From the NCBI GenBank assembly GCA_964457925.1, contig CAYWGH010000006.1, positions 149,142 to 213,141 on the forward strand: a DNA stretch of 64,000 bases. Reading direction: 5' to 3'. The notes under the pieces are model-generated. The model worked only from the letters and a program-made list of their open reading frames with translations, did no database searches and was not told the origin of the DNA. This document shows positions 1 to 8,248 of this stretch, one piece after another. This DNA is from Coneutiohabitans sp964457925. Its GTDB lineage: Bacteria; Zhuqueibacterota; Zhuqueibacteria; Zhuqueibacterales; Zhuqueibacteraceae. The stretch's first letter is position 1. Each line of letters opens with the position of its first letter. The position numbers and the translations under genes are program-made.

Positions 1-908
1 CGCGCGATTTTCTCCATTTCCTTTAACACGCTTTTGTTGTTAAAGCCCATAACCGTAGAGTAATCGCTGGCGCGTGAGGCTTTGACGGAAAGGCCGTGTT
101 GATTGAAAATCGCAATTAAATCGGTAATGTAAAGCTCGCCCTGGGCGTTGTTGGTTTGCAGGGTTTCGATGTATTTTGCCAACAGGGAAAATTTAAAAGC
201 ATAGACGCCGGTATTGAACTCAGGAATGTTGAGCAATTGCTCGCGTGAGAACTCGTATACGCGGTTGTTGTAAGTGATACGATGCGGCTGATCGGGCTTA
301 AGCGCGAGAATGTCGCGATGTTCCATAATCGCGATGACTTTATCATAATCGCCGCCCGCGGATTTGCCCTGTGCGTCTTTTTGCGGAACACGAATGATGC
401 GGCCGTAATAGTTTTCCTCGGGCTTGCCCTGATAATCTGCGGTCAACACCATCATATCACAAACATTGCGCTCGAAATCATGGCGCAAGTCGCGAATCGC
501 GCGGCTGTTCAGCAATCCCATGTCGCCGGGAAAAACGTAGACCGCGCCGTTGAAATGCTCCGTGATCAAACCCTGCAAGCCCACGCGCACGGCATCGCCC
601 GTGCCGCGCTGCTCCGATTGCAATACAAACACCCGATGCGGCGCTGCGCCCAGCGCTTGCGCAACATCCAGCGCCTTGATGCCGACCACGATGATTTGAT
701 TTGCCGTTTCCAGGCCTTCGCGCGCCGCGTTGGCAACACGTGTGACTGTGGGCACCCCCCAAATCATGTGCAGCATCTTGGATTTTTCCGATTTAATTCG
801 CTTGCCATGACCGGCGGCCAAAATCATGGCAACGTTCAGGCCTTGTGCATCAATCGGAGATGAGAATTCCTGTAATTTCGCGTGCAATTCCCAGTCCTGG
901 TCCTTCAT
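1..908 (-). CDS. glmU: GlmU-type UDP-GlcNAc pyrophosphorylase domain, partial at window edge
   Basis: This is the N-terminal part of a nucleotidyltransferase that would make UDP-N-acetylglucosamine from GlcNAc-1-P and UTP in the cytoplasm, feeding peptidoglycan and lipid A. The start ATG at 908 is preceded by GAGGAAGG. Visible motifs are MILAAGHGKRI near residue 27, then SKMLHMIWGVP, which carries the LHxIxGxP pattern typical of GlmU. These are followed by QSEQRGTGDAV, PGDMGLL, EFNTGVYAF and NNAQGELYITDLI. The reading frame stays open to base 1, so the C-terminal left-handed beta-helix acetyltransferase domain, if present, lies outside the window. A stand-alone GlmU-like pyrophosphorylase is therefore not excluded. 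The usual PKxLH lysine region reads SKMLH, a mild divergence. Confidence 0.85.
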   Translation of the reverse strand, partial: MKDQDWELHAKLQEFSSPIDAQGLNVAMILAAGHGKRIKSEKSKMLHMIWGVPTVTRVANAAREGLETANQIIVVGIKALDVAQALGAAPHRVFVLQSEQRGTGDAVRVGLQGLITEHFNGAVYVFPGDMGLLNSRAIRDLRHDFERNVCDMMVLTADYQGKPEENYYGRIIRVPQKDAQGKSAGGDYDKVIAIMEHRDILALKPDQPHRITYNNRVYEFSREQLLNIPEFNTGVYAFKFSLLAKYIETLQTNNAQGELYITDLIAIFNQHGLSVKASRASDYSTVMGFNNKSVLKEMEKIA

Positions 909-975
909 AGTTAAGCCTTCCTCAAGTTGTGTGTTCTTTGGTTGTCATCAGGCAATATCAGGAATTAAAATATTT

Positions 976-2343
976 TCAAAATGCCATAACCTCCACTTGC
1001 GGTCGAATTTTATCTTTGCCAACTAACGCCGGCCAATAACTGATAATATCCGTCGCTTTCGGCCGGCCGCCGGCGAAGCCGGTCACGCCCGGCGGGCCGC
1101 TGGTGACAAGTGGAACGATTTCCATACCGAAGCGATCAACCTTGGCTTTGTCATGACTCTTGACGCCCATGCGCAACACGATTTCCGGCGGATCAACCGG
1201 CGCGACAATGCCGGCGTGACAAACGCCGCTGCCTAAAAATTCCACCAAGCGTTCGTCTTCGGTGAACGTGCAATCATCAAGCGCTAGGCGTTGCCAAATC
1301 ATCTCGGCACAAAGCCGGGCTTTGGCCAGCGCTTCCGGGCCGGAGATCACGAGCTGGCCCACGGCTTTATAGCCGTTGTGATAACTGAAACTCACTTTCA
1401 AACTGGCCGTTGGCGCGCTGCCTTTGATGCCGTGCACGCGCACGCGATCGGCGCCGGCTTGTTCGAGTTTGATCGTGGTGAAATCTGCCACCACATCCGG
1501 CGTGAGATAACGCCGCGGATCGCCCATTTCATAAACCAATTGAGACGCAACTGTTTCAATACTCACTTTGCCGCCGGTTTGGGCATGCTTGGTGATGAAA
1601 AATTCTCCGGAAGCATGCGCTTCAATGACGGGATAGCCGATACGGGCATAGTCTGCAACCTCGCGCCAATTGCTGTAATTCGCGCCGGTGCATTGCGCGC
1701 CGCATTCCACAATGTGCCCGGCAACCGTGCCCGCCGCAAGTTTGTCATAGTCGTCCGGCTGCCAGCCGAATTCATAAATCATCGGGCCGAGCACGAGTGA
1801 GGGATCCGTGACGCGGCCGCAAATGACGATGTGCGCGCCTCGCGCCAGGGCCTCGGCAATGGGAAACGCGCCAAGATAAGCATTGGCGGAGGAAATTTTG
1901 CCCTTAATTCCATCGAGCGAACGGCCATCGTCGAGATTTCTAAAAACTTCTCCGGCAGCCTGCAACTCATCGAGCCGTCCAAGGATATCATCACCCGTAA
2001 CGGTGGCGACCTTGATATTGCTCAGCCCGAGCTTCTTGATCACCTGTCCGGTTGCGCGCGCGCACGCCGCCGAATTCACGCCACCGGCGCTCGCAATGAT
2101 CTTGATGCCTTTCTCATGGCATTCCGACAGAATGCGCTCGAGCATTTGAATGAAGTCCGTGGCATAACCCGCGTCGGGATTGCGGCTCTTGAGCTTCTGC
2201 ATGATGCTCATCGTCACCTCGGCGAGGTAATCCAGGGTGAGATAATGCAGCGGGCCTTCACGCACCAGGCGCACCGGCCCGAGAATCGAATCGCCCCAAA
2301 AGCCCTGGCCGTTGGCGATGAGAAGTGGAGAGCGTGGGTTCAT
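976..2343 (-). CDS. AtuA-family protein (DUF1446, acyclic terpene utilisation)
   Basis: This 455-residue protein matches the DUF1446/AtuA family, whose founding member is needed for growth of Pseudomonas on citronellol and geraniol; its biochemical reaction is unknown. Family hallmarks visible are ANGQGFWGDS at the start, LDYLAEVTMSI, ASAGGVNSAACA near residue 85, a GRVTDPSL motif near residue 176 and AGGRPKATDIISYWP at the C-terminus. The ATG at 2343 overlaps the stop of the upstream nucleotidyltransferase by four bases (ATGA), so the two are co-translated. An acyl-CoA carboxylase beta subunit, the usual partner of AtuA, lies 1.5 kb upstream on the same strand. Terpene catabolism is inference, because no citronellyl-CoA dehydrogenase or geranyl-CoA carboxylase alpha subunit is in view. 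Confidence 0.85.
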   Translation of the reverse strand: MNPRSPLLIANGQGFWGDSILGPVRLVREGPLHYLTLDYLAEVTMSIMQKLKSRNPDAGYATDFIQMLERILSECHEKGIKIIASAGGVNSAACARATGQVIKKLGLSNIKVATVTGDDILGRLDELQAAGEVFRNLDDGRSLDGIKGKISSANAYLGAFPIAEALARGAHIVICGRVTDPSLVLGPMIYEFGWQPDDYDKLAAGTVAGHIVECGAQCTGANYSNWREVADYARIGYPVIEAHASGEFFITKHAQTGGKVSIETVASQLVYEMGDPRRYLTPDVVADFTTIKLEQAGADRVRVHGIKGSAPTASLKVSFSYHNGYKAVGQLVISGPEALAKARLCAEMIWQRLALDDCTFTEDERLVEFLGSGVCHAGIVAPVDPPEIVLRMGVKSHDKAKVDRFGMEIVPLVTSGPPGVTGFAGGRPKATDIISYWPALVGKDKIRPQVEVMAF

Positions 2344-2864
2344 GCGTTCGTTTCAGATTGATCGGGAAGCAACTTTTTGCGGGTGAAAGCGAAAATCTCG
2401 CGCGCTGGTTCGACGGCAATTTTGGCTTCTGCGAGCGGATACCGCGCTGGCCCGAGAACAGGGTATTTTGAGTCGATGTAGCAACGGTTCAAATTCTCTG
2501 AAGCCTCCTGAAATTCCTCAAATTCTTTGTCGATAGCGATGCAAGCTTCAGGCAACTCGACGAGATCATGTATTTTACGCAGTTTATTCTCTTTGGCATA
2601 GAACAAGCGCCCCCTTTCAAGTATTTCACTGATAAATAGATTGCCTCGTTGCAAGCCATTAGTAATTTCTTGCGGAGTATAGACGGGCAAATCCATTGGG
2701 TAACATAAACCGCGAAGCGATCTTCGAATTTGCATCGCCCGCATGTCCGGCCCGGCGATGCTCGAGTGCATGATGATCAAAAGATCAAGATCACTATCAC
2801 GCTTCGGTTGTCCCCAAGCATAAGAACCGAACAAAATGATCTTATGCGGATGATACTCACGCAC
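2340..2864 (-). CDS. MNT-HEPN fusion nucleotidyltransferase (N-terminus interrupted)
   Basis: The first ~100 residues are a minimal nucleotidyltransferase, with ILFGSYAWG followed by the DSDLDLLI metal-binding motif. The last ~70 residues are HEPN-like, with ENLNRCYIDSKYP. In two-component MNT/HEPN toxin-antitoxin modules these domains are usually separate proteins; here they form one chain. The track-style start is GTG at 2864 with AGGAG 15 nt upstream. The family's natural N-terminal helix (EITARIVREYHPHK) continues upstream in frame, but an amber TAG at 2883-2885 separates it from an ATG at 2933. The gene is therefore either a pseudogene, a shortened functional gene or a readthrough case. 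Its stop overlaps the AtuA start. Function as nucleotide or protein adenylylation is family knowledge, not shown here. Confidence 0.75.
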   Translation of the reverse strand: MREYHPHKIILFGSYAWGQPKRDSDLDLLIIMHSSIAGPDMRAMQIRRSLRGLCYPMDLPVYTPQEITNGLQRGNLFISEILERGRLFYAKENKLRKIHDLVELPEACIAIDKEFEEFQEASENLNRCYIDSKYPVLGPARYPLAEAKIAVEPAREIFAFTRKKLLPDQSETNA

Positions 2865-3042
2865 GATCCGCGCGGTGATCTCCTAAAGCAGCGCCTCGGT
2901 GACGCCGAAAATGTCTTGCTCATCGGCGGACATGGAGCCACACTCATGAGTTGGATGGCCGGCAAGAGCCGGGCTTGCGCCAAAAAATTATCAAAAAATG
3001 GGGACGCATTTTGCGCAAGCCTGGCTTTACCTCCCGCTGTTT

Positions 3043-3164
3043 CTAACTTGACTATGTCAGATTCACCGCGGAGACGCAGCGTTCGCTGAGAATTCACGCA
3101 ATCTCACTCTGCGAACTCCGCGACTCTGTGGTGGTTTTTTGGAATGTGACATCGCCAAACTAAA
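3043..3164 (+). repeat. MITE-like palindromic repeat, copy 1
   Basis: This is one of four copies of a ~122 bp element with imperfect terminal inverted repeats. The left end reads CTAACTTGACTATGTCAG and the right end reads ATGTGACATCGCCAAACTAA. The interior carries CACCGCGGAG and CTCTGTGGTGG arms, so the whole unit can fold into one long hairpin. It lies between the coiled-coil gene and the MNT-HEPN gene and holds no ORF. Confidence 0.8.
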
Positions 3165-3174
3165 AAGAGGGGAC

Positions 3175-3465
3175 CTACTTGTTGAATTTCGAAAAAGCGC
3201 TTTTAAATGCGCCTTTCAGCTCGGTCCAGCTTTTTTCTGCGCCCGCCTTGATGTCGTCCCAGGCTTCATCGCTGGCTTCCTGCAATTGGTTGAACTTCAC
3301 CATCGCCGCATCTTTCTTGGCGCGCAGCTCGGTGATTTGTTCCTCAATCTCGGCTTTGGCGCCGGATTTGGCTTGATCGGCTTTCAGCTTCAATTGATCA
3401 AGCTCCGAGTCCCAATCCTGCAATTGCGCGGCCAGCTTCTGCAGATACGATTTTTTTTCTTCCAT
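3175..3465 (-). CDS. coiled-coil small protein, sll1863-like stress family
   Basis: This 96-residue, highly charged protein is predicted to be almost entirely alpha-helical coiled coil, with heptads of K/E/Q/L through residues 1-65, followed by a short amphipathic tail (WTELKGAFKSAFSKFNK). This layout matches the cyanobacterial sll1863-like stress-response family and similar small cytoplasmic coiled-coil proteins whose function is unknown. The start ATG at 3465 has AAAGGAG upstream. It stands alone, with a MITE copy immediately downstream and a 337 bp non-coding gap upstream. The family assignment rests on composition and the conserved tail pattern, so it is tentative. Confidence 0.7.
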   Translation of the reverse strand: MEEKKSYLQKLAAQLQDWDSELDQLKLKADQAKSGAKAEIEEQITELRAKKDAAMVKFNQLQEASDEAWDDIKAGAEKSWTELKGAFKSAFSKFNK

Positions 3466-3802
3466 GACACGACTCCTTTCGGTTAGTGTGATGTTGGCCT
3501 GTTCTGTTCATGAAAATATTTCAGCCACTCTTCCACCGGCGCGGAACGAGGATAAACTCCTTTTCATCCCCTGCGGCGCAAACGCTCTCAAAAAAGAGTT
3601 GAATAGCCTCAGCAATGTTTTTTGGCCTGAGATAAAGTGCGGCCTTGCGAAGCCACGTCAAGCTCCAGGCACAAAGCAGAATAAAGCCAGCCTTGCTTTT
3701 CGATCAAAACATGCAAATCAAGCGGCTTTGCATTCCCGTTTCTTCTATTCATGTTTCATCTCGATTTTCATTCATCCTTCACCAACTGGCTTGCGATCTG
3801 CA
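3466..3802. other. intergenic gap without a recognisable gene
   Basis: These 337 bases lie between the stop of the carboxylase gene and the start of the coiled-coil gene, both on the minus strand. It should carry the carboxylase terminator and the coiled-coil promoter. I see only low-complexity AT-rich stretches and no convincing hairpin with a U-tract, promoter hexamer pair or small ORF. Confidence 0.5.
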
Positions 3803-5467
3803 TCACATCCTCATCACGCCGGTGCGATACTCCCCCACCTCCGGCCGGTGCGCGGCCATTTCCAGGCCCGTGATCAATGCCTGCCGCATCTCGCGCGGAT
3901 CGAGAATGCCGTCGACCATCAGGCGCGCGGAGGTAAAATAAGGCGAGGCTTCTTCATTATATTTTGCCACCAGGCGTTTACGAAACGCGATTTTTTCTTC
4001 CGGGGAAAGCTCTTTCTTGGTGAGCAAAACCGTGTCCGCCGCAATGCCGCCATCCATCACCGCCAATTTAGCCGTTGGCCAGGCGAAAATCAAGGCCGGA
4101 TCATATGCCTTGCCGCACATGGCATAGTTGCCCGCGCCAAAACTGTTACGCACAATGACCGAAAATTTCGGCACCACGGCGTTCGCCTGCGCATTGACGA
4201 ACTGCGCGCCGTCTTGAATAATGCCGCCGCTTTCCGCCTGTTTGCCGACCATGAAGCCGGTGACGTCATGCAAAAAGAACAGCGGAATGCGGCGCTCGTT
4301 GCACAGCATGATGAAATGCGTCGCTTTGTTCGCCGAATCGGAATAAATCACGTTTCCCATCTGCATCTGCGGCGGCTGCGGCCGGCCGAGATGATCCGGC
4401 GGCATTTGCCGCTTCACCGGCATGCCTTGATTGGCCACAATGCCGGCGGAAAAGCCGCCAATGCGGGCAAACGCGGTGACGATGGTTTTGCCGTATTCCG
4501 GCTTGAATTCTTCCAACCGGCTGCCGTCGACGAACCGTGCGATGATCTCGCGCATGTCATAGGTACCCGTGGCATTTTCCGGCAGGATGCCGAGCATCTC
4601 TTCGGGATCATAAGCGGGCGCCTCGGTTGCAATGCGTTCGAACGGCGAAGGCCGCGAATAATTCAACAAAGCCATTTGATCGCGAATGAACGTGAAGGCC
4701 TCGTCTTCGGTGTCGAAACGATAATCCGCGACGCCTGAGATGGCATTGTGCATGCTCGCGCCGCCCAGCGTTTCAGAGTCAACGACTTGTCCCACAGCGG
4801 CTTTCACCAAAAACGGGCCGGCAAGATACATGCTCGAATGTTCGGTGATCATCGCCAACTCGCTCGACATGCCCGGCAAATACGCGCCGCCTGCCACGCA
4901 GAAGCCGAACACCACGGCAATTTGCGGAATGCCCATCGCGGCCATCTTCGCATTGTTGCGGAAGATGCGGCCGAAATGCTCGCGATCGGGAAAGATCTCA
5001 GCCTGGCGCTCGAGATTCACGCCGGCGGAATCGACCATGTAAATGATGGGGAGGTGATTCTCCATGGCGATTTCCTGCGCGCGCAGATTTTTCTTGCAAG
5101 TGATTTCAACCCACGCGCCGCTTTTTACCAGCGGATCGTTGGCGACGATTACCGCCAGTTTGCCGGAGACGCGGCCAATTTGCACGATTGTACCGGCTGA
5201 AGGATAACCGCCGGGAATGTCTTGATACATGTTCCACGCGGCAAACAAACCGATTTCGAGCGGCTCACTCTCCGGATCGAGAATGCGCCGAATTTTTTCG
5301 CGCGCCGGATATTTGTTGCGCTTCGCAAGCTTCTTCACGGCTTCGGCTGAAGGTTCACGAATCTCTTTTTCACGCAGATTCAGCTCGCTGAGCAGTCTCA
5401 AAAAATTACTGTGGCGTCTCTTGTATTCTTCGGATTTGGTGTCGAGTTGGGAGGAGAAGGGCTTCAT
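3803..5467 (-). CDS. acyl-CoA carboxylase, carboxyltransferase (beta) subunit
   Basis: At 554 residues this is the size of methylcrotonyl-, geranyl- and propionyl-CoA carboxylase beta subunits, which transfer CO2 from carboxybiotin to an acyl-CoA. Visible family blocks are KLAKRNKYPAREKI near residue 45, the GGYPSAGTIVQIGRVSG segment, LPIIYMVDSAGVNLERQ, FGFCVAGGAYLPGMSSE near residue 200, and the C-terminal NSFGAGNYAMCGKAYDP. These blocks are closest to the MccB/LiuB/AtuC branch. The ATG at 5467 follows GGAG by 6 nt. No biotin carboxylase or biotin carrier gene is adjacent, so the alpha subunit must be elsewhere. Together with the AtuA gene 1.5 kb downstream, leucine or acyclic terpene breakdown is likely but unproven. 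Confidence 0.88.
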   Translation of the reverse strand: MKPFSSQLDTKSEEYKRRHSNFLRLLSELNLREKEIREPSAEAVKKLAKRNKYPAREKIRRILDPESEPLEIGLFAAWNMYQDIPGGYPSAGTIVQIGRVSGKLAVIVANDPLVKSGAWVEITCKKNLRAQEIAMENHLPIIYMVDSAGVNLERQAEIFPDREHFGRIFRNNAKMAAMGIPQIAVVFGFCVAGGAYLPGMSSELAMITEHSSMYLAGPFLVKAAVGQVVDSETLGGASMHNAISGVADYRFDTEDEAFTFIRDQMALLNYSRPSPFERIATEAPAYDPEEMLGILPENATGTYDMREIIARFVDGSRLEEFKPEYGKTIVTAFARIGGFSAGIVANQGMPVKRQMPPDHLGRPQPPQMQMGNVIYSDSANKATHFIMLCNERRIPLFFLHDVTGFMVGKQAESGGIIQDGAQFVNAQANAVVPKFSVIVRNSFGAGNYAMCGKAYDPALIFAWPTAKLAVMDGGIAADTVLLTKKELSPEEKIAFRKRLVAKYNEEASPYFTSARLMVDGILDPREMRQALITGLEMAAHRPEVGEYRTGVMRM

Positions 5468-5486
5468 GCAGGCTCCGGGATCAGCG

Positions 5487-5675
5487 TCATCGGTTTAAAA
5501 TGTTTTGTTGGTCACCTTTGTGATTTGCCGAGGCTTGCGGGAGTATCGTGACATCTGAACCAGAGTCGATCAAGAGAGCAACGTCGGACAAAGTAAGGCT
5601 GTTCTGCATATTGCGCAGCGTGACTTTTGCAATCGGCGCAGGAGAGTCCAACAAAAAAGTATTATAAGCCGGCAT
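5487..5675 (-). pseudogene. truncated retropepsin-like aspartic protease
   Basis: The 62-residue ORF begins like the small bacterial retropepsin-like family (PAPIAKVTLRN) and contains the aspartic protease motif LIDSGSDVTILP. It ends at a stop soon after, only 19 nt before the carboxylase start. Family members are about twice this long, so the C-terminal half (the flap and ILGR-like strand) is missing and the protein is unlikely to fold normally. Its start overlaps the end of the small upstream gene by 14 nt, the usual two-gene arrangement for this family. The product is probably non-functional. Confidence 0.6.
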
Positions 5676-5877
5676 CTGGCGGCGCCTCTCTGACTTCTAA
5701 ACGGAAGCCTTTGACCTGTGCCGGATGCGCGAGCCGAGGGCTGTAAACGTGTGCAACACGACTTGGTTCCAATTCCGGGACAATGACGTAACCTCCGGCC
5801 TTCACCGGCAACTGAACGCCCTCTTCCAGGCGGATCATACCGTTGTCAACGATTCCTTCATAGGGCAATACTTTCAT
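5662..5877 (-). CDS. small protein paired with retropepsin-like gene (antitoxin-like)
   Basis: This 71-residue protein (MKVLPYEGIVDNGMIRLEEG at the start) has the beta-rich VxNGxIRL pattern of the DUF104/AbrB-like small proteins that sit directly upstream of retropepsin-like ORFs in many cyanobacteria and FCB genomes. I chose the ATG at 5877, which has GAGG seven bases upstream, over the ATG at 5898. It overlaps the truncated protease ORF, so the pair forms one transcript. A role as DNA-binding regulator or antitoxin is inferred only from this pairing. Confidence 0.6.
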   Translation of the reverse strand: MKVLPYEGIVDNGMIRLEEGVQLPVKAGGYVIVPELEPSRVAHVYSPRLAHPAQVKGFRLEVREAPPDAGL

Positions 5878-5935
5878 TGTGCACCTCGCTTTCATCATCG
5901 AAATGATGGCGCTTCGCAGCCAGCCGGTATTTCAG

Positions 5936-6202
5936 TTATTGTTTCTTGCGGTAAATTTCCCGGCGATGGCCGCTACTGTGAATGATGACGATTTTTTCAT
6001 CATGAAGAATCTGATAGATGACGCGATAATCGCCTTCACAGAGTTTATAAAAATCCTTGGGATTGCCTGCAAGCCATTCCGGTTTGATGCGGTTTAAGTT
6101 TTCGGCAAGCCCGCCAATTCGTTTTATGATACGACGCCCAACTGGTTTATCAAGTTTTTCCAACTCATTCGTTGTCTGCTTTACAATACGAGTCTTATAC
6201 AT
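5936..6202 (-). CDS. RelE/ParE-family mRNA interferase toxin
   Basis: This 88-residue protein has the compact RelE/ParE fold signature: NELEKLDKPVGRRIIKRI early, then YKLCEGDYRVIYQI and the C-terminal IIHSSGHRREIY. The last of these places the basic and aromatic residues used for mRNA cleavage in RelE relatives. I chose the ATG at 6202; a GTG directly upstream at 6205 is an alternative. Five bases upstream of it lies the antitoxin reading frame, which carries an in-frame ochre stop. The toxin frame itself looks intact. If expressed without a working antitoxin it should be harmful, so either the shortened antitoxin works or the locus is silent. Confidence 0.82.
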   Translation of the reverse strand: MYKTRIVKQTTNELEKLDKPVGRRIIKRIGGLAENLNRIKPEWLAGNPKDFYKLCEGDYRVIYQILHDEKIVIIHSSGHRREIYRKKQ

Positions 6203-6207
6203 CACTT

Positions 6208-6426
6208 TTATTCCAGGTTAAGTCGCCGTGCAACTTTCTCCAAGTTCTCGCCGCGCTCACCACGATCAACCGCCTTCTTTTAAGCGAGCAACCGGTCACG
6301 CACCGATTTGCACAAGTTCAGACCTTCATCGGGATCACCCAACAATTCCAGCAATTTTTGTGCGATGAGCCTTCCCAGCATGTCTTGCAGCTCGTCCTTT
6401 GTCATTTGTGAAACGGTAGTTGCCAT
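6208..6426 (-). pseudogene. antitoxin gene with in-frame TAA
   Basis: Reading from the ATG at 6426, the frame encodes MTKDELQDMLGRLIAQKLLE and then LLGDPDEGLNLCKSVRDRLLA. It meets TAA at 6280-6282 and then continues in the same frame as KKAVDRGERGENLEKVARRLNLE to a second TAA at 6208-6210. Both halves match a common small antitoxin family partnered with RelE toxins, in which the interrupted position is normally Gln or Lys. A single CAA-to-TAA change explains it. The remaining 48-residue product would lack the C-terminal toxin-wrapping segment. It lies directly upstream of the RelE-like gene. Confidence 0.65.
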
Positions 6427-6455
6427 TTTTTCTTCTTCACGTTTGCAATCAACCT

Positions 6456-8153
6456 CTAACGAATATCCTTCACCCGCAATTGAATCGTCGTGCGCCCCTG
6501 CCAGGTGTTTTCTTCAACAAGATAGGCGAGATCGACGTCACTGCGGCCCTCGGTGAGGCGCGAGCGCAGCTCGCCGAGATTGAAGCCGATACAATCCAGC
6601 CGCTTGTTGCCCTGCATAACGTTGAAGCGCAAATGGTTGTTGCCCACAATCTGCGGATTGCCGACCACGCGCAGGCCGCGCGAAACAAACACCGGCCGCA
6701 TGTTTTGCGGGCCATAAGGCGCCATGACTTTCAGGAATTTCATGAAGCGTTCGTTGATATCCGAAAACTCAATTTCACCGTCGATAAGCAAGCGCGGCGT
6801 CAGCATGTCTTCTTGAATGGCCGCGGCCGCGACTTGCTGCAATTTCGCGCGCAGCGCGGCGATGTTATCCGTGCGAATGCTCAGGCCGGCCGCGTATTTG
6901 TGTCCACCGTAGGCCAGCATCAAATCCTGGCATTGCGTCAACGCCGCGTGAATATCGAATCCCGGAATGCTGCGCGCCGAGCCTTTGCCGACGCCGTTGT
7001 CCGTGGAAATCAAAACCGTGGGCCGGTAAAATTTTTCAACCAGTCGCGAGGCCACAATGCCGATCACACCGGTGTGCCAGGCTTCACGATTCAAAACGAT
7101 GACGGAATCTTTGACCGGATCACATTGGGTTAAAATCAACTCTAATGCTTCGCGAAACGTGCTGTCGTCAATGTTGCGGCGTTCGCGATTTTCTGCATCC
7201 AGCACGCAGGCAATGCTTTGCGCCTCGTCGGTGTCGTTGGAAGTCAACAACGCCACGGCGCGATTGGCATCGCCCATGCGGCCGACGGCATTGATGCGCG
7301 GCGCTAAAATGAAAACGATGTGTCCGGTGCCGAGATCGCTGCCTTGCAGGCTGCACACGTTGATCAACGCTTTCAAACCGACGTTCTCCGTGGCATTCAA
7401 CCGTTCTACGCCCGCTTTCACCAGAACGCGGTTTTCATCTGCCAGCGGCACGATGTCCGCCGCGCTGCCGATGGCAACGAGATCGACATGGCGCAAGAGC
7501 TTGCTGTGATCTTGCTGCAAATGGCCGAACAAAGCCTGCATCAGCTTGAATGAAACGCCGACGCCGGCGAGTTCTTTGAAGGGATAAGGGCAATCGCTGC
7601 GTTTGGGATCGAGCAGCGCCACCGCCGGCGGCAATTGCGGCCCGGGTTGATGATGATCACACACAATGACATCGATGCCAAGCTGCCGCGCATGGCGAAC
7701 TTCTTCCATTGCCGAGACGCCGCAATCGACGGCAATGATCAGCGTGACGCCCTGCTCATGCGCTTTGTCGATGCCCGCGAGTGAAAGTCCGTACCCCTCA
7801 CGCAAACGTTCAGGGATGTAATGCGGAACCTCATAGCCCAGACTGCGGAACGCGAGTTTGAGCAACGCCGTGCTGGTGACGCCGTCGACGTCATAATCGC
7901 CATAGATCAACATTCTTTCATTTTGTTCCAGAGCCGAGGCAATGCGGCGCACAGCCGGCGCCATGTCCGCCATCAAAAACGGATCATGCAAGCGGCCAAG
8001 ATCCGTGCGGAAAAAATTGCGCGCGTGGGCGGCGGAATCGATGCCGCGATTGAGCAAGACCCGTGCGATAATCGGCGGCACACTCAACTCTTGCGCCAGG
8101 CGCACAACCGATTCGTGCGGTGTTGCCTCAATGAATTGCCATTTTAACGTCAT
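6456..8153 (-). CDS. recJ: single-stranded-DNA-specific exonuclease RecJ
   Basis: RecJ degrades single-stranded DNA 5' to 3' in recombination and mismatch repair. The 565-residue chain has the DHH phosphoesterase motifs in order: YGDYDVDGVTSTALL (motif I), IIAVDCGVSA (II), VCDHHQPG (III), the LDPKRSDCPYPFKELAGVGVSFK segment, FILAPRINAVGRMGDA, then the DHHA1 half with HTGVIGIVASRLVEK and YGGHKYAAGLSI, and a C-terminal OB-like part. I chose ATG 8153 (AAAGG seven bases upstream) over the upstream ATG at 8249, because the extra 32 residues do not resemble RecJ. The gene is flanked by a toxin-antitoxin relic downstream and a MITE copy just upstream. Confidence 0.93.
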   Translation of the reverse strand: MTLKWQFIEATPHESVVRLAQELSVPPIIARVLLNRGIDSAAHARNFFRTDLGRLHDPFLMADMAPAVRRIASALEQNERMLIYGDYDVDGVTSTALLKLAFRSLGYEVPHYIPERLREGYGLSLAGIDKAHEQGVTLIIAVDCGVSAMEEVRHARQLGIDVIVCDHHQPGPQLPPAVALLDPKRSDCPYPFKELAGVGVSFKLMQALFGHLQQDHSKLLRHVDLVAIGSAADIVPLADENRVLVKAGVERLNATENVGLKALINVCSLQGSDLGTGHIVFILAPRINAVGRMGDANRAVALLTSNDTDEAQSIACVLDAENRERRNIDDSTFREALELILTQCDPVKDSVIVLNREAWHTGVIGIVASRLVEKFYRPTVLISTDNGVGKGSARSIPGFDIHAALTQCQDLMLAYGGHKYAAGLSIRTDNIAALRAKLQQVAAAAIQEDMLTPRLLIDGEIEFSDINERFMKFLKVMAPYGPQNMRPVFVSRGLRVVGNPQIVGNNHLRFNVMQGNKRLDCIGFNLGELRSRLTEGRSDVDLAYLVEENTWQGRTTIQLRVKDIR

Positions 8154-8248
8154 GATCATGCCTTTGCGGCTAGGTATGAAAAATAGAGAAGAATTCGAAA
8201 ACAATCCGTCAAGCCAATTCCGCTGCAGTATATGCAAACATGGCTTCA

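Noticed and set aside
1831..2361. A 176-codon plus-strand frame opposite the AtuA gene
   Set aside because: It is a shadow of the GC-rich AtuA codons, with no ribosome-binding site or recognisable motif.
2883..2885. Pyrrolysine decoding of the amber codon in the MNT-HEPN gene
   Set aside because: TAA and TGA interruptions also occur in nearby genes and no pyl gene is in view, so a reassigned TAG is not supported.
3464..4738. A 424-codon plus-strand open frame
   Set aside because: It is antisense to the acyl-CoA carboxylase gene, has an Arg/His-rich composition with no family pattern, and follows the codon bias of the opposite strand.
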